Below, piece after piece: positions 63,143 through 64,000 of a stretch of 64,000 bases of DNA. The position numbers and the translations under genes were made by a program. The notes under the pieces are model-generated. The model saw only the letters and a program-made list of their open reading frames with translations, did no database searches and was not told the DNA's origin. Source of the DNA: Bacillota bacterium (GTDB lineage Bacteria; Bacillota; Clostridia; DSM-8532). The stretch lies in assembly GCA_023411795.1 (NCBI GenBank), contig JAEYOK010000039.1, positions 62,001-126,000 on the forward strand, given 5' to 3'. Positions within the stretch are counted from its first letter, which is position 1. Every line of letters begins with the position of its first letter.

Positions 63143-63253
63143 TGACGAAATTAATCTAAAATTGGCGAATCTTTGTCACGGTTTTTAGCATTTTAGCCGA
63201 ATGAACTTATCAACATTATTATTATGGTATCCTTTTATAATAATCTGCTTATT

Positions 63254-64000
63254 TTAATCTAATAATGCCTCTGATAAAATGCTTACCAAATCCTCTTTGT
63301 TTGGCGTAACGATACTATTTGACGCATTCTTGGACTTAGCGGCAATAGCTGCATACTTCTCAATTTTCTCTTTATCGAGAGATTCTCTTTCTCCAAGCAA
63401 TTCATTCAGAGCATCTTTAAACTCCTGTACCGTTTTTAAGCCCATTATTGATAAAATAGAGGTAATAAGCTCAGAATTATCTTCATTTATATACGACATA
63501 AATGAGGCCAGTATTAATCCGTTGGCACGGCCGTGGTCCACATTATGAAAATATGTCAGAGAATATCCCATGGAATGTACCGCAGTAGTGCCGGTGTTGG
63601 CTATAACCATCCCTGCCAGTGTTGAACCGTAAAGTAATTCAAACCTTTGTTCCAGAGATAAACACCCTGACTTTAGAGCATTGAAGCAGGAGGCTATCCT
63701 TCGGATGCTTTCTGCTGCTAAGGAATTTGTTATAGGATTTGCTTTAATTGAAAGCATTCCTTCTATTGAATGGGATAAAGCATCTATAGCAGTGTTGATG
63801 GTAATATCAATGGGCATGCTCTCCATATATCTGGCATCTAGGAATGAAAATTTCGGAAACAGAATCGGTGAAGAAAGACTGGTTTTTGTTTGAGCACGAT
63901 CATTGGTCAGTATTGAGTAGGGTGTTACCTCGGAGCCTGTCCCGGCTGTCGTAGGGACAAAAATCATAGGCATTATTTTAGTCCCATAATTACCCGAAAA
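63254..64000 (-). CDS. Iron-containing alcohol dehydrogenase (partial, cut by window edge)
   Basis: The frame stays open through the right edge, so the N-terminal nucleotide-binding part is outside the window. What remains has the family motifs: PTTAGTGSEVTP, IDALSHSIEGML with a metal-binding His, and GTTAVHSMGYSL followed by HNVDHGRANGL with two more metal-ligand His residues. The C-terminal helical domain is complete. Family members reduce aldehydes to alcohols, or the reverse, with NAD(P) and iron or zinc. The upstream in-frame sequence (GNYGTKI before the first Met) is family-like, so the Met at 63973 is not the real start. Confidence 0.93.
   Translation of the reverse strand, partial: FSGNYGTKIMPMIFVPTTAGTGSEVTPYSILTNDRAQTKTSLSSPILFPKFSFLDARYMESMPIDITINTAIDALSHSIEGMLSIKANPITNSLAAESIRRIASCFNALKSGCLSLEQRFELLYGSTLAGMVIANTGTTAVHSMGYSLTYFHNVDHGRANGLILASFMSYINEDNSELITSILSIMGLKTVQEFKDALNELLGERESLDKEKIEKYAAIAAKSKNASNSIVTPNKEDLVSILSEALLD

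Noticed and set aside
63062..63253. Purine riboswitch upstream of xpt
   Set aside because: Reading the minus strand I find none of the conserved purine aptamer loop or junction sequences, only a promoter.
1..64000. Prophage, IS element or recent horizontal island
   Set aside because: No integrase, transposase, tRNA junction or phage gene was found, and codon style looks similar throughout by eye.

Overview
The window looks like the chromosome of a low-GC, Gram-positive, spore-forming anaerobe of the Clostridia that lives on plant cell walls. The support is a small acid-soluble spore protein (Tlp), a T-box leader, YesM/YesN-type two-component regulators, lipoprotein-type transporter receptors, Dlt-like cell-surface acylation genes and a xyloglucan-type polysaccharide utilisation locus. 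I see no rRNA, tRNA, insertion sequence, prophage or CRISPR array. The species cannot be named from the sequence alone.

Positions 1-20317 hold a polysaccharide locus best read as xyloglucan use. A plus-strand operon encodes cytoplasmic GH95 alpha-L-fucosidase, GH31 alpha-xylosidase and GH3 beta-glucosidase, then a membrane-anchored solute-binding protein and a YesN-type response regulator. Facing it on the minus strand are a YesM-type histidine kinase, a membrane-anchored protein made of carbohydrate-binding-like repeats, two sugar ABC permeases and a lipoprotein receptor. A divergent GH5 endoglucanase lipoprotein carries the same C-terminal module as the repeat protein. The model is surface cutting by GH5, capture by the repeat protein, import by the ABC system, and cytoplasmic removal of fucose, xylose and glucose.

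Positions 20376-27624 hold a compact minus-strand operon: a one-module NRPS (C-A-T-TE, predicted to load serine, with Cys as TE nucleophile), a 7TM-PAS histidine kinase overlapping it by 17 bp, and a REC-HD-GYP protein 15 nt further on. It looks like a self-contained synthesise, sense and respond unit, and is one of the two best candidates for an undescribed system. A polar amino acid ABC transporter, Tlp and an MBOAT/DHHW surface-polymer acylation pair follow (27720-33692).

Positions 33844-39622 hold a T-box-controlled branched-chain amino acid transporter (livK-H-M-G-F) ending in a CBS-ACT regulatory protein. Next are an MCP chemoreceptor, a 3-methyladenine DNA glycosylase and a CheY-like regulator.

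Positions 42555-52024 hold a long minus-strand operon: two paralogous Ig-like/transglutaminase-like surface proteins, an Asp/Glu-type racemase, a DltA-like adenylating enzyme, a carrier protein, an MBOAT, an SGNH-like protein and a lipoprotein. I read it as a variant Dlt pathway that may put an amino acid other than D-alanine on a surface polymer. It is the second strong candidate.

The rest is more ordinary: a DEAD-box helicase, a large secreted GHL10-amidase fusion, a hairpin repeat resembling REP-type elements, a YbaK-type deacylase, a purine salvage set (xpt plus BMP-family nucleoside ABC transporter), and an iron-dependent alcohol dehydrogenase cut by the right edge.
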